Source: Bacillota bacterium (GTDB lineage Bacteria > Bacillota > Clostridia > DSM-8532). Taken from it: a DNA stretch of 6,097 nucleotides. Within the stretch, counting starts at the first letter, position 1. Every line of letters starts with the position of its first letter. Below, piece by piece: positions 1-5,780 of the stretch. The DNA is taken from contig JAEZBW010000439.1 of the NCBI GenBank assembly GCA_023426765.1, positions 1 to 6,097 on the forward strand, in the 5' to 3' direction. Both the position numbers and the translations under genes were made by a program. The notes beneath the pieces were generated by a model. It was not told the origin of the DNA, searched no databases, and was given only the letters and a program-made list of their open reading frames with translations.

Positions 1-459
1 CTTCAGCATCTGCAGCAGTTGGTTGCCATTGATACAGGTGATCACATTCATGTGGCAGTAATTCCGGGTACTGGGCTTAAAATCCCCCAACGTAACAATC
101 ATACCACGGTAAATATCATTGTCCTGCATGTGTTTCGTCAGCTTTCTGGCCTGTTCCACTTCAATCAGGTGATGATAGGCTTCCTTCCTGGCCACAACAT
201 AATACAGATCATTGAGGATCAAACCGTTGCCGCCATCAGCGAAATTCCTGGACATCCTGACCTTATATCCGCTTCTTTTGAAAACCTCGGCAATGACATA
301 TTCATAATCCTGAAGGGACAAAAAAAGCAAATCCTCCTTATTGCCGATCGAATCGACCAACAAGCTGATCCGAACCAGGTAAAGCATATGGAGGATCCGG
401 CTGACAATCTCAAACAGAACCCATGCTGTCAAAAAGAAGAAAAGATACATCATTAACAT
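1..459 (-). CDS. Membrane-anchored Mrr-like (restriction-endonuclease-fold) protein, catalytically degenerate; 3' end outside window
   Basis: Reading the minus strand from ATG at 459 gives 153 codons with no stop, running off the left edge. Residues 3-35 are strongly hydrophobic, giving one clear membrane segment and probably a second amphipathic helix. Residues 47-152 follow the Mrr-type endonuclease fold: a helix (LSLQDYEYVIAEVFKRSGY), a strand (YKVRMS), DGG at 75-77, then GMIVTLGDF at 119-127 and INGNQLLQML at 143-152. These last two match the family's 'GiivTt..f' and 'idG..Ll.ll' motifs. In active Mrr domains the core reads DGGiD and later QxK. Here I read DGGNG (G79 in place of the catalytic Asp) and V89-A90-R91 in place of QxK, so cleavage activity is doubtful. 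The start has a modest GGGTGAT Shine-Dalgarno five bases upstream; ATGs at 453 and 450 are alternatives. The fold call is from motif recognition by eye and was not searched. The C-terminus may carry further domains. Confidence 0.75.
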   Translation of the reverse strand, partial: MLMMYLFFFLTAWVLFEIVSRILHMLYLVRISLLVDSIGNKEDLLFLSLQDYEYVIAEVFKRSGYKVRMSRNFADGGNGLILNDLYYVVARKEAYHHLIEVEQARKLTKHMQDNDIYRGMIVTLGDFKPSTRNYCHMNVITCINGNQLLQMLK

Positions 460-560
460 AATATCACCCAAACATTATTTTCCGCGATTTCCGCCTGCTT
501 ATACATGCTTACTCAAAATGGTTCAGGTCAATGATGCATTTAAAATGAATGTTCAAATTT

Positions 561-589
561 ATTATACAAAATAAAACATAGCAATGAAA
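561..589 (-). promoter_or_regulatory. Candidate sigma-A promoter for the Mrr-like gene
   Basis: On the minus strand a perfect TATAAT lies at 566-561, in an A/T-rich setting and about 100 bases upstream of the ATG at 459. The hexamer 17 bases further upstream (589-584, TTTCAT) matches the -35 consensus poorly. The call therefore rests on the -10 element and on its position. It would give a leader of about 95 bases. Confidence 0.45.
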
Positions 590-664
590 CTTTTTTCTGG
601 GTGGATACGTCTATAAAAAGTGTGGGTTTTTGCGTGTACAGAATCGTTTATTTTTACTATTGAC

Positions 665-693
665 TTTACCAATTTATTCTAATAAGGTATAAC
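665..693 (+). promoter_or_regulatory. Candidate sigma-A promoter for the ABC operon
   Basis: TTTACC (665-670) and TATAAC (688-693) are separated by 17 bases and lie in A/T-rich sequence. A better -35 match, TTGACT, sits at 660-665 but would be 22 bases from the same -10. Transcription would start near 700, leaving a leader of about 130 bases before the ATG at 829. It is the only plausible promoter I see on this strand upstream of the operon. Confidence 0.45.
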
Positions 694-727
694 TGTTTGG
701 AACAGGGTTCGATAAACTTCCAGGAAA

Positions 728-824
728 TGCACAGGAGATTTAGCAAACCCACCGGCTGGAGCTGCAAATCACAGCCGCAGGAAAGAACAGACAGAATAAA
801 AAACAGCGGGGGGTGCACAGGAGA
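728..824 (+). repeat. 11-bp direct repeat carrying Shine-Dalgarno sequence in the ABC operon leader
   Basis: TGCACAGGAGA occurs at 728-738 and again at 814-824, 86 bases apart. The second copy contains the AGGAG that serves the ATPase start at 829. The first has the same AGGAG but no start codon at a usable distance downstream. Between them, CGGCTG (753-758) and CAGCCG (772-777) form a perfect 6-bp inverted repeat with a 13-base loop, so the leader may fold. A regulatory role is inference only. Confidence 0.5.
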
Positions 825-828
825 GGTC

Positions 829-1551
829 ATGGAAACCATCATCAGAATCGAGAACCTGAAAAAGGTTTACCAGATGGGGCAGGAGAAGGTTTACGCCCTG
901 AACGGCGTCAATCTTGAGGTTAAAAAGGGTGAAATATGCTGCCTTTTTGGTACATCGGGCTCAGGGAAATCCACATTGCTGAATTTGGTCGCCGGTTTGG
1001 AAAAACCGACCAGAGGCAGTATATTCGTGAAAAATATCCAGGTTGACAAGTTATCTGAAAAACAGCTTGCGAAGTTCCGCCAGCAGTATGTCGGGTTTAT
1101 TTTTCAGTCCTATAACCTTCTGCCCAACCTGACAGCGCTGGAAAATGTTACACTTCCGCTTGTTTTTAAGGGTTATTCCAAAAAAATCCGGGAAAAGGCT
1201 GCGGTGAAAATGCTAAAGGCGGTGGGCCTTGGCAACCGGCTGCATCACAAGCCCAACCAGATGAGCGGCGGCCAGCAGCAGCGTGTCAGTATTGCCCGGG
1301 CATTTGTTGAAAAACCCGAAATCATTTTTGCCGACGAACCTACCGGAAATCTGGACAGTAAAACCACAGCGGAAATCATGGCGTTGATCGCCGGCATGGC
1401 TGAACAATACGGTCAAACCATTCTGCTCGTTTCCCATGACACGGAAGCGTCGGATTACGCCGACCGGATTATACATATCAAGGACGGACTTATCGATCGC
1501 ATTGAAGAGAAAGTGGAATATCAGTTGAAAGGGTGTGCTTCAAATGAGTAA
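829..1551 (+). CDS. ABC transporter ATP-binding protein, MacB/LolD/FtsE type
   Basis: This 240-residue cytoplasmic ATPase should power the FtsX-type permease two genes downstream. All ABC motifs are intact: Walker A GTSGSGKST (41-49), Q-loop Gln93 in FIFQSYNLLP, signature MSGGQQQR (145-152), Walker B IIFADE (165-170) with catalytic Glu170, D-loop NLD (174-176), and switch His203 in LLVSHD. The Q-loop context and the phrase ADEPTGNLD are typical of the MacB/LolD/FtsE/YknY group, and the length is normal for it. I chose ATG 829 because AGGAGAGG ends two bases upstream and METIIRIENLKKVY aligns with family N-termini. An open frame continues upstream to a TTG at 697, but that lies at the predicted transcription start and its translation looks non-coding. 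The stop codon overlaps the next gene's start (ATGAGTAA), so the two are probably translationally coupled. Family is secure; substrate is unknown. Confidence 0.95.
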   Translation: METIIRIENLKKVYQMGQEKVYALNGVNLEVKKGEICCLFGTSGSGKSTLLNLVAGLEKPTRGSIFVKNIQVDKLSEKQLAKFRQQYVGFIFQSYNLLPNLTALENVTLPLVFKGYSKKIREKAAVKMLKAVGLGNRLHHKPNQMSGGQQQRVSIARAFVEKPEIIFADEPTGNLDSKTTAEIMALIAGMAEQYGQTILLVSHDTEASDYADRIIHIKDGLIDRIEEKVEYQLKGCASNE

Positions 1552-4042
1552 ACGTGTTTTAGGAGTATTTATGGGTTTAGCCCTGGTTGTGATGATGTTT
1601 GCCGGTAATACAGCTTTTGCTGCGGATGACACAAAACCGGTTGATGTGATTGGGGTATCGGCAAATGGTGGGCATCAAATCAGAATTGGTGATGAGTTTG
1701 AATTGCTTTTGAAATTAGTCAATAACAGTGGAGGGGTCATATCCGATGTTACTGTCACATTCAGCAGTACGGCTTCGGTTAAGCCGGTAGACTCTGTTTT
1801 AATAAAACAATTTGCTCAGGAAGTGGGAAATGGACAGACAGTTGAACAGGTCTTCTATTTTTTCCACACGGGAGCGCTTGGTACGGAATTACCAATGGTG
1901 ATCACGTATAAAGATAAAAATGGTAATACTCATAACGAGAATGATTCCATATGGATATCAAACCTGAGCCAGGATATCGATCCGACCACAGGCGATAAAG
2001 GCACGTTCGAGCCCGTCCTGGTAGTCAGTTCAAAGGCTATACCCGAAGGTTCCGCGGGGAACAAGATCATAATTCCCCTTACAATCACCAATGTATCCGC
2101 CTATGAAGCAAAAAGGGTTACAATTAAACCTGATCTTCCTGATAAAATCTTCGTGATCGATCAGATGATGGTGGACAGAAGACTTGAAGGGATCTCCGCA
2201 AAGAAGGCGGAAAATGTTGTGTTTCAGCTTGAAATCGACAAAAATGCCGATGCAGATACATATAAGGTGCCTATAAAAATAACATACACAAATATTTACG
2301 GAAAGGACTACTCTGTAGATGAAGAAATTTACATAAAAGTGCTAAATAACAATCTGCCTCCCCAGCTGGTAGTTAAGAAAGCAGTACCCAGCCTTCAGGA
2401 AATTCCTGAAGAACAGGAGTTCACCGTCACGTTTCAGGTTTGGAACATGGGAACACTGGATGCTAAAAATGTGACAGTGGAGCTGAAACCGGACAGCGCA
2501 AACTTTTACGTGCTCGACAGCCTCACAAAGCACTATTACAGCGAACTGAAAGGACAGCAGAGCAAAGAAGTTACTTATACTTTAAAAGCCAAAAAAGAAA
2601 GGCTACCCGGTACATATGCAATAACCGTATCGCTGATGCATGACAACATCACTGCACCAACTGAATACACCATGTATGTAAATGTACTGGGAACAAAGGT
2701 TGAAAAAGAGGACAAGGAAGAAGAAGAAAAGAAGGATGATATCAATATTATCACAGAAAATATACATACGCCTGAAGGAACAGTGCTGGTAGAGCAGCCC
2801 TTTACAGCTTCCTTCAGCGTGAAGAACACGGGAACCACGACGGCGGAATCAGTGAAGATCACTGTGGACGGTGGGGATAAAATCCTCCCGCGCTCTTTGA
2901 ATGTGCTGAATCTTACCAATGTGAAGCCCGGGGAATCGGTTCCGGTGGCCTTCAGCTTTGTAGCCACCAAGGACAGCGACAGCAGAACCTATCCCATTAA
3001 GGCCGTTGTCGAATACCTGAACAATAAAGAAACCGTTCGAAAAGAGCAATACATGGGTGTTCTGATCGCGAATCCGGAGAAGGACAAGGAAGAAGAGGAA
3101 GAGGAAGAAGACACAACGCTGAACACCGTTCCCAAAATCATCATCTCGGAATATTCCACCGACCCGGTGATGGTGAATGCGGGTGAGAATTTCACACTGC
3201 GCATGAAGTTTCTGAATACCAACAAGGTGAAGGCTGTTGAAAACATGAAGATCACGCTGATCGTCAATGAAAGCAGTGAAAAGACCGGAAGCGTATTTTC
3301 ACCGGTGCAGTCCAGCAACACCTTCTACATTGCCCATCTGGAGCCCGGACAGACCTCCGAGAAGGAAATGATGATGTACACCATTCCCGATGCCCAGGCG
3401 AAAACCTATGTGGTAAAGGCTTCTTTCGAATATGAATACAAGGAAAAGGATCAACTGAAGAGCAATACAATGGATGACTTGTTCGGAATTCCCGTGGTGC
3501 AGCCCGCAAAGCTTGAAACCTCCGATGTGATTGTGTCTGAACCGGCGATTATGGGGGAACCCGTATATCTCTCTTCAGAATTTTACAATATGGGCAAGGT
3601 GACCCTTTCCAACCTGATGGTGAAGGTGGAAGGGAATTTCGATACGAAGGAATCCAATTACTTTGTGGGCAATTTCGAAATGGGCATGAGCGATTACTAT
3701 GAAGCGCCTGTCACACCGCTGGTACCGGGTGAGACAACAGGACTTCTTGTGTTTACCTTTGAAGATTCCGCCGGCAAGGAACACCGTATTGAAAAGGAAT
3801 TTACAGTGAACGCAATGGAATCCTCTCCTGTGATAAATCCAGGCTTCCCGATCGATCCGAATACGGGTATGCCCTTTGATCCCGGTATGATGGATCCCGG
3901 CATGGAAGGTACTAAAGGCCCGAGGCTTCCGATTATCCCCATTGCCATTGGTGCAGGTGTTGTCCTGCTAATCGTAGTGTTCTTTATCATCAGGAAAAGA
4001 CGCAAGAAAAGAAAAGAGATGATGCTCGATGAAGATATTTGA
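1544..4042 (+). CDS. Secreted, C-terminally membrane-anchored multi-domain CARDB/COG1361-like protein, partner of the ABC transporter
   Basis: The product has 832 residues and lies outside the cell with a short cytoplasmic tail. A Sec signal peptide is clear: MSKR, a hydrophobic core, then TAFA before ADD (cleavage near 27). About six beta-sandwich modules follow, at roughly 30-145, 155-269, 271-384, 400-511, 528-650 and 654-762. Each has the CARDB/NEW3-like pattern of 'F...v.v.N.g...a..v.v.l' and later 'l.pG.s....f'; examples are VTFQVWNMGTLDAKNV and ASFSVKNTGTTTAESV. Two acidic linkers (386-399 and 512-523) flank module 4. A Pro/Gly/Met-rich stalk (763-794) leads to one membrane helix (797-816) and the tail RKRRKKRK. 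I chose ATG 1544 over GTG 1535 because AGGGTG lies eight bases before it. The gene sits between, and overlaps, the ATPase and permease genes, so it most likely works with them as receptor, adaptor or force-receiving element. That role is inferred; nothing here is catalytic. The cell-wall S-layer label of COG1361 is only a family name. Confidence 0.85.
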   Translation: MSKRVLGVFMGLALVVMMFAGNTAFAADDTKPVDVIGVSANGGHQIRIGDEFELLLKLVNNSGGVISDVTVTFSSTASVKPVDSVLIKQFAQEVGNGQTVEQVFYFFHTGALGTELPMVITYKDKNGNTHNENDSIWISNLSQDIDPTTGDKGTFEPVLVVSSKAIPEGSAGNKIIIPLTITNVSAYEAKRVTIKPDLPDKIFVIDQMMVDRRLEGISAKKAENVVFQLEIDKNADADTYKVPIKITYTNIYGKDYSVDEEIYIKVLNNNLPPQLVVKKAVPSLQEIPEEQEFTVTFQVWNMGTLDAKNVTVELKPDSANFYVLDSLTKHYYSELKGQQSKEVTYTLKAKKERLPGTYAITVSLMHDNITAPTEYTMYVNVLGTKVEKEDKEEEEKKDDINIITENIHTPEGTVLVEQPFTASFSVKNTGTTTAESVKITVDGGDKILPRSLNVLNLTNVKPGESVPVAFSFVATKDSDSRTYPIKAVVEYLNNKETVRKEQYMGVLIANPEKDKEEEEEEEDTTLNTVPKIIISEYSTDPVMVNAGENFTLRMKFLNTNKVKAVENMKITLIVNESSEKTGSVFSPVQSSNTFYIAHLEPGQTSEKEMMMYTIPDAQAKTYVVKASFEYEYKEKDQLKSNTMDDLFGIPVVQPAKLETSDVIVSEPAIMGEPVYLSSEFYNMGKVTLSNLMVKVEGNFDTKESNYFVGNFEMGMSDYYEAPVTPLVPGETTGLLVFTFEDSAGKEHRIEKEFTVNAMESSPVINPGFPIDPNTGMPFDPGMMDPGMEGTKGPRLPIIPIAIGAGVVLLIVVFFIIRKRRKKRKEMMLDEDI

Positions 4043-5399
4043 TATTGTCCGGATGGCCCTGAAAAACCTGTTCAGAAGCAAGGTCAGAACCACATTGACC
4101 GTATTGGGCATTGTGATCGGAACAACCGCTATCATCATCATGCTCTCTCTGGGGATTGCGATGAATGTATCCTATAAAGAGCAAATGAGCAAGATGGGCA
4201 GCATGAATGCCATTACCGTCTATCCCAACTGGGAAAATATGGTTCAGCCCAGGAAAGGGGAACCGTGGGTAGAGCCGAAGGTTTCGCAGAAGGTTCTGGA
4301 TCAGATTAAGCAAATCCCCAATGTTTCGGCGGTAACCCCCTTTTACCAGACCAGTGTGAAGATGGAGATCGGCAAGTACCTCGGTTATGTCCAGGTCATC
4401 GGAATCGAGCCCAGTGCCATGTCGGCCCTGGAGTATGATGTTTCACGGGGAAGACTTTTAAATGCCGATGACACCATGCAGATCGTGTTTGGCTTTAACA
4501 TGAAGGATCAGTTTTACAACCCGAAGAGCAGAAGCAGAAACATGTGGGGTTATGGCGGTATGTCCGGTGAAGAGAAGGATTTTGACTTCATGGAGGACAA
4601 AATCCAGATGACCTTTGATATGAATTATGGTGAAAAGTACCCCGGAATGCCGGCAAATCCCAAAAAACCGAAGCTATACAAGGTCGAAGGCGTCGGAATT
4701 CTGGAAGACGGCAGCTGGGAAACCGCATACCAGGCCTATATGAACATCAATCAGCTGATAAAACTGGATCAGGAATACAAAGAGAGCATGTTGACTCCTG
4801 AGCAAAAAAAGGAAAAGAAGAAGAACAAGGACGAAGAAGTTGGCTATCAGGAAGCCAGAGTTATTGTGAATGACATAAAGAATGTTCTGGATGTTCAGGA
4901 GCAAATCAGAGCACTTGGCGTGAATGCATACAGCATGGCAGAATCGCTGGAGCAGGCCAATAAAACCCAGGGCGTAATGCAGGGGGTTTTGGGCGGAATC
5001 GGAGCTATCTCACTGCTGGTTGCTGCCATAGGCATTGCCAATACCATGATCATGGCTATTTATGAAAGAACCCGTGAAATCGGAATTATGAAAGTGATCG
5101 GGGCCAGGCTGAAAGACATCAAACGGCTGTTCCTGTATGAAGCTTCCATGATAGGGCTCTTCGGAGGCGTCATAGGTATCGGCTTCAGTTATGGCATTTC
5201 GTACCTGTTGAACACGATTGGCGTCCAATTCCTGGGCGGCATGGGCCTGGGCGGCGGAGAATCTAAACTGTCTATTATTCCGCTATGGCTTGTAGCGCTG
5301 GGAATGGTTTTCAGCGCGGTAATCGGGCTGATATCTGGCTTTTTCCCGGCCAGAAAGGCTACAAAGCTGAGCGCCCTGTCAGCCATCCATACGGAGTGA
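4029..5399 (+). CDS. ABC transporter permease, MacB-type (MacB_PCD + FtsX domains)
   Basis: This 456-residue integral membrane protein would pair with the ATPase as a homodimer. The N-terminus (ALKNLFRSKVRTTLTVLGIVIG) is the classic MacB coupling helix plus first membrane segment (about 22-44). An extracellular domain of about 275 residues follows. Then come three C-terminal helices (about 320-343, 372-394 and 416-438), with the FtsX motif YERTREIGIMKVIGA (345-359) between the first two and the closing FFPARKATKLSALSAI. Length and topology fit MacB/YknZ permeases lacking a fused ATPase. The ectodomain has a Met/Gly/acid-rich stretch (172-207, six Met) and a very charged Lys-rich stretch (258-270, QKKEKKKNKDEE), both likely loop insertions. 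A Gly-rich loop (403-410) joins helices three and four. The start overlaps the previous gene by 14 bases and has only a weak ribosome site (AAGAG), which suggests coupling to translation of the CARDB gene. Family is secure; substrate is unknown. Confidence 0.93.
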   Translation: MKIFDIVRMALKNLFRSKVRTTLTVLGIVIGTTAIIIMLSLGIAMNVSYKEQMSKMGSMNAITVYPNWENMVQPRKGEPWVEPKVSQKVLDQIKQIPNVSAVTPFYQTSVKMEIGKYLGYVQVIGIEPSAMSALEYDVSRGRLLNADDTMQIVFGFNMKDQFYNPKSRSRNMWGYGGMSGEEKDFDFMEDKIQMTFDMNYGEKYPGMPANPKKPKLYKVEGVGILEDGSWETAYQAYMNINQLIKLDQEYKESMLTPEQKKEKKKNKDEEVGYQEARVIVNDIKNVLDVQEQIRALGVNAYSMAESLEQANKTQGVMQGVLGGIGAISLLVAAIGIANTMIMAIYERTREIGIMKVIGARLKDIKRLFLYEASMIGLFGGVIGIGFSYGISYLLNTIGVQFLGGMGLGGGESKLSIIPLWLVALGMVFSAVIGLISGFFPARKATKLSALSAIHTE

Positions 5400-5467
5400 T
5401 GCACTGATGCGGTATTACTTGGAAGTGGTAAGCTATTGTTTGTAACTACATTTTTCTATTACTCATT

Positions 5468-5500
5468 AAAAGAGGTAAGCCTTTCAGGTTTACCTCTTTT
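5468..5500 (+). terminator. Intrinsic terminator of the ABC operon
   Basis: A 14-bp stem pairs AAAAGAGGTAAGCC (5468-5481) with GGTTTACCTCTTTT (5487-5500) around the 5-base loop TTTCA. Every position pairs, with one G-T wobble. It lies 68 bases past the permease stop. The T run is the 3' end of the stem and the matching A run opens it, so it could also stop transcription arriving from the opposite strand. No other hairpin in the window is as strong. Confidence 0.88.
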
Positions 5501-5552
5501 GCTACGGGCCGAGGCTTTTAACCCTCTCTCCGTTCCAGTTCACAGGCAGCAT

Positions 5553-5612
5553 CTGGAAAACATTCGCGGAGCTTGCTTCAGGTTTTTTTTCTCAAGCTTG
5601 CTGTTTTTCCAG
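5553..5612. repeat. Dyad-symmetric stretch (nested inverted repeats)
   Basis: The outer arms CTGGAAAA (5553-5560) and TTTTCCAG (5605-5612) are perfect complements. Nested inside, AGCTTG (5570-5575) pairs with CAAGCT (5593-5598). The innermost loop contains eight consecutive T (5583-5590). The structure sits between the operon terminator and the miaB promoter. It could be a weak second terminator, a degraded mobile palindrome, or chance. Confidence 0.4.
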
Positions 5613-5626
5613 TGTGATCATTTACC

Positions 5627-5655
5627 TTGCCTGTAAATCGAATAAAAAGTATAAT
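5627..5655 (+). promoter_or_regulatory. Sigma-A promoter for miaB
   Basis: TTGCCT (5627-5632) and a perfect TATAAT (5650-5655) are separated by exactly 17 bases. It is the best promoter match in the window. Transcription should begin near 5662, giving a leader of about 120 bases that includes the 58-bp palindrome. It lies downstream of the ABC terminator, so miaB should be transcribed independently of the ABC operon. Confidence 0.75.
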
Positions 5656-5679
5656 AAAATGTATCCAAAGAAAGATTTA

Positions 5680-5737
5680 TGTCATCCCTAACTGCACTCC
5701 AGAACTTGAAAACCGCTGATGAGCGTTCGGAATGACA
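5680..5737. repeat. 58-bp palindromic repeat element of the 'GTCATTCCGA' type (MITE-like)
   Basis: The ends TGTCATCCCTAAC (5680-5692) and GTTCGGAATGACA (5725-5737) pair over 13 positions with one mismatch and one G-T wobble, around a 32-base interior. On the minus strand the element opens TGTCATTCCGAACGCTC. One frame reads CHSERS, the translation signature I associate with a dispersed small palindrome common in clostridial and other genomes (recognised from memory, not searched). Only one copy is present in this window. Imperfect arms suggest an old, decayed copy. It lies in the miaB leader, after the promoter, and would form a hairpin in that transcript. Confidence 0.6.
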
Positions 5738-5780
5738 AACATAAAAATACTTAACAGGATCAATAGGAAGGACTTTTTTC

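Larger units (their letters stand above)
460..828. other. Divergent intergenic region (369 bp)
   Basis: This region separates the minus-strand Mrr-like gene from the plus-strand ABC operon. It is A/T-rich between about 540 and 690 and holds one candidate promoter in each direction, listed separately. The stretch 694-828 is the presumed untranslated leader of the ABC operon. On the minus strand the Mrr-like leader contains a short tandem repeat (CGCGGAAA-type, about 476-494). I see no terminator, tRNA or known riboswitch here. An in-frame extension of the ABC ATPase upstream of 829 is open but not supported as coding. Confidence 0.7.
5400..5780. other. Intergenic region between the ABC operon and miaB (381 bp)
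   Basis: No convincing gene lies here. In order it holds the operon terminator (5468-5500), a dyad-symmetric stretch with an internal T8 run (5553-5612), the miaB promoter (5627-5655), a 58-bp palindromic element (5680-5737), and the miaB ribosome site AGGAAGGA (5765-5772). Each is described separately except the ribosome site. The short open frames here cross the hairpins and have no family resemblance. Confidence 0.75.

Noticed and set aside
19..456. A 145-codon open frame on the plus strand
   Set aside because: It is antisense to the minus-strand Mrr-like gene, which has a family-like domain pattern, a membrane segment, a ribosome site and a promoter. The plus-strand translation resembles no family.
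697..828. In-frame N-terminal extension of the ABC ATPase from TTG 697 or ATG 727
   Set aside because: The TTG coincides with the predicted transcription start. The extension does not resemble the ABC family, and the strong AGGAGAGG site points to ATG 829.
1535..1543. GTG 1535 as start of the CARDB protein
   Set aside because: The AGGGTG ribosome site overlaps this codon. ATG 1544 has an 8-base spacer and gives a normal signal peptide beginning MSKR.
2342..4005. Several minus-strand open frames of 60-130 codons across the CARDB gene
   Set aside because: They are antisense to a long intact gene, overlap each other, and translate to Ser- or Pro-rich low-complexity sequence, such as Ser runs opposite the Glu linkers.
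5552..5590. A second intrinsic terminator ending in the T8 run
   Set aside because: The best stem before the T run is about six pairs with two wobbles and a long loop, far weaker than the hairpin at 5468-5500.
5436..5636. A 66-codon plus-strand open frame after the ABC operon
   Set aside because: It runs through the intrinsic terminator and the dyad block, has no good ribosome site and matches nothing I recognise.
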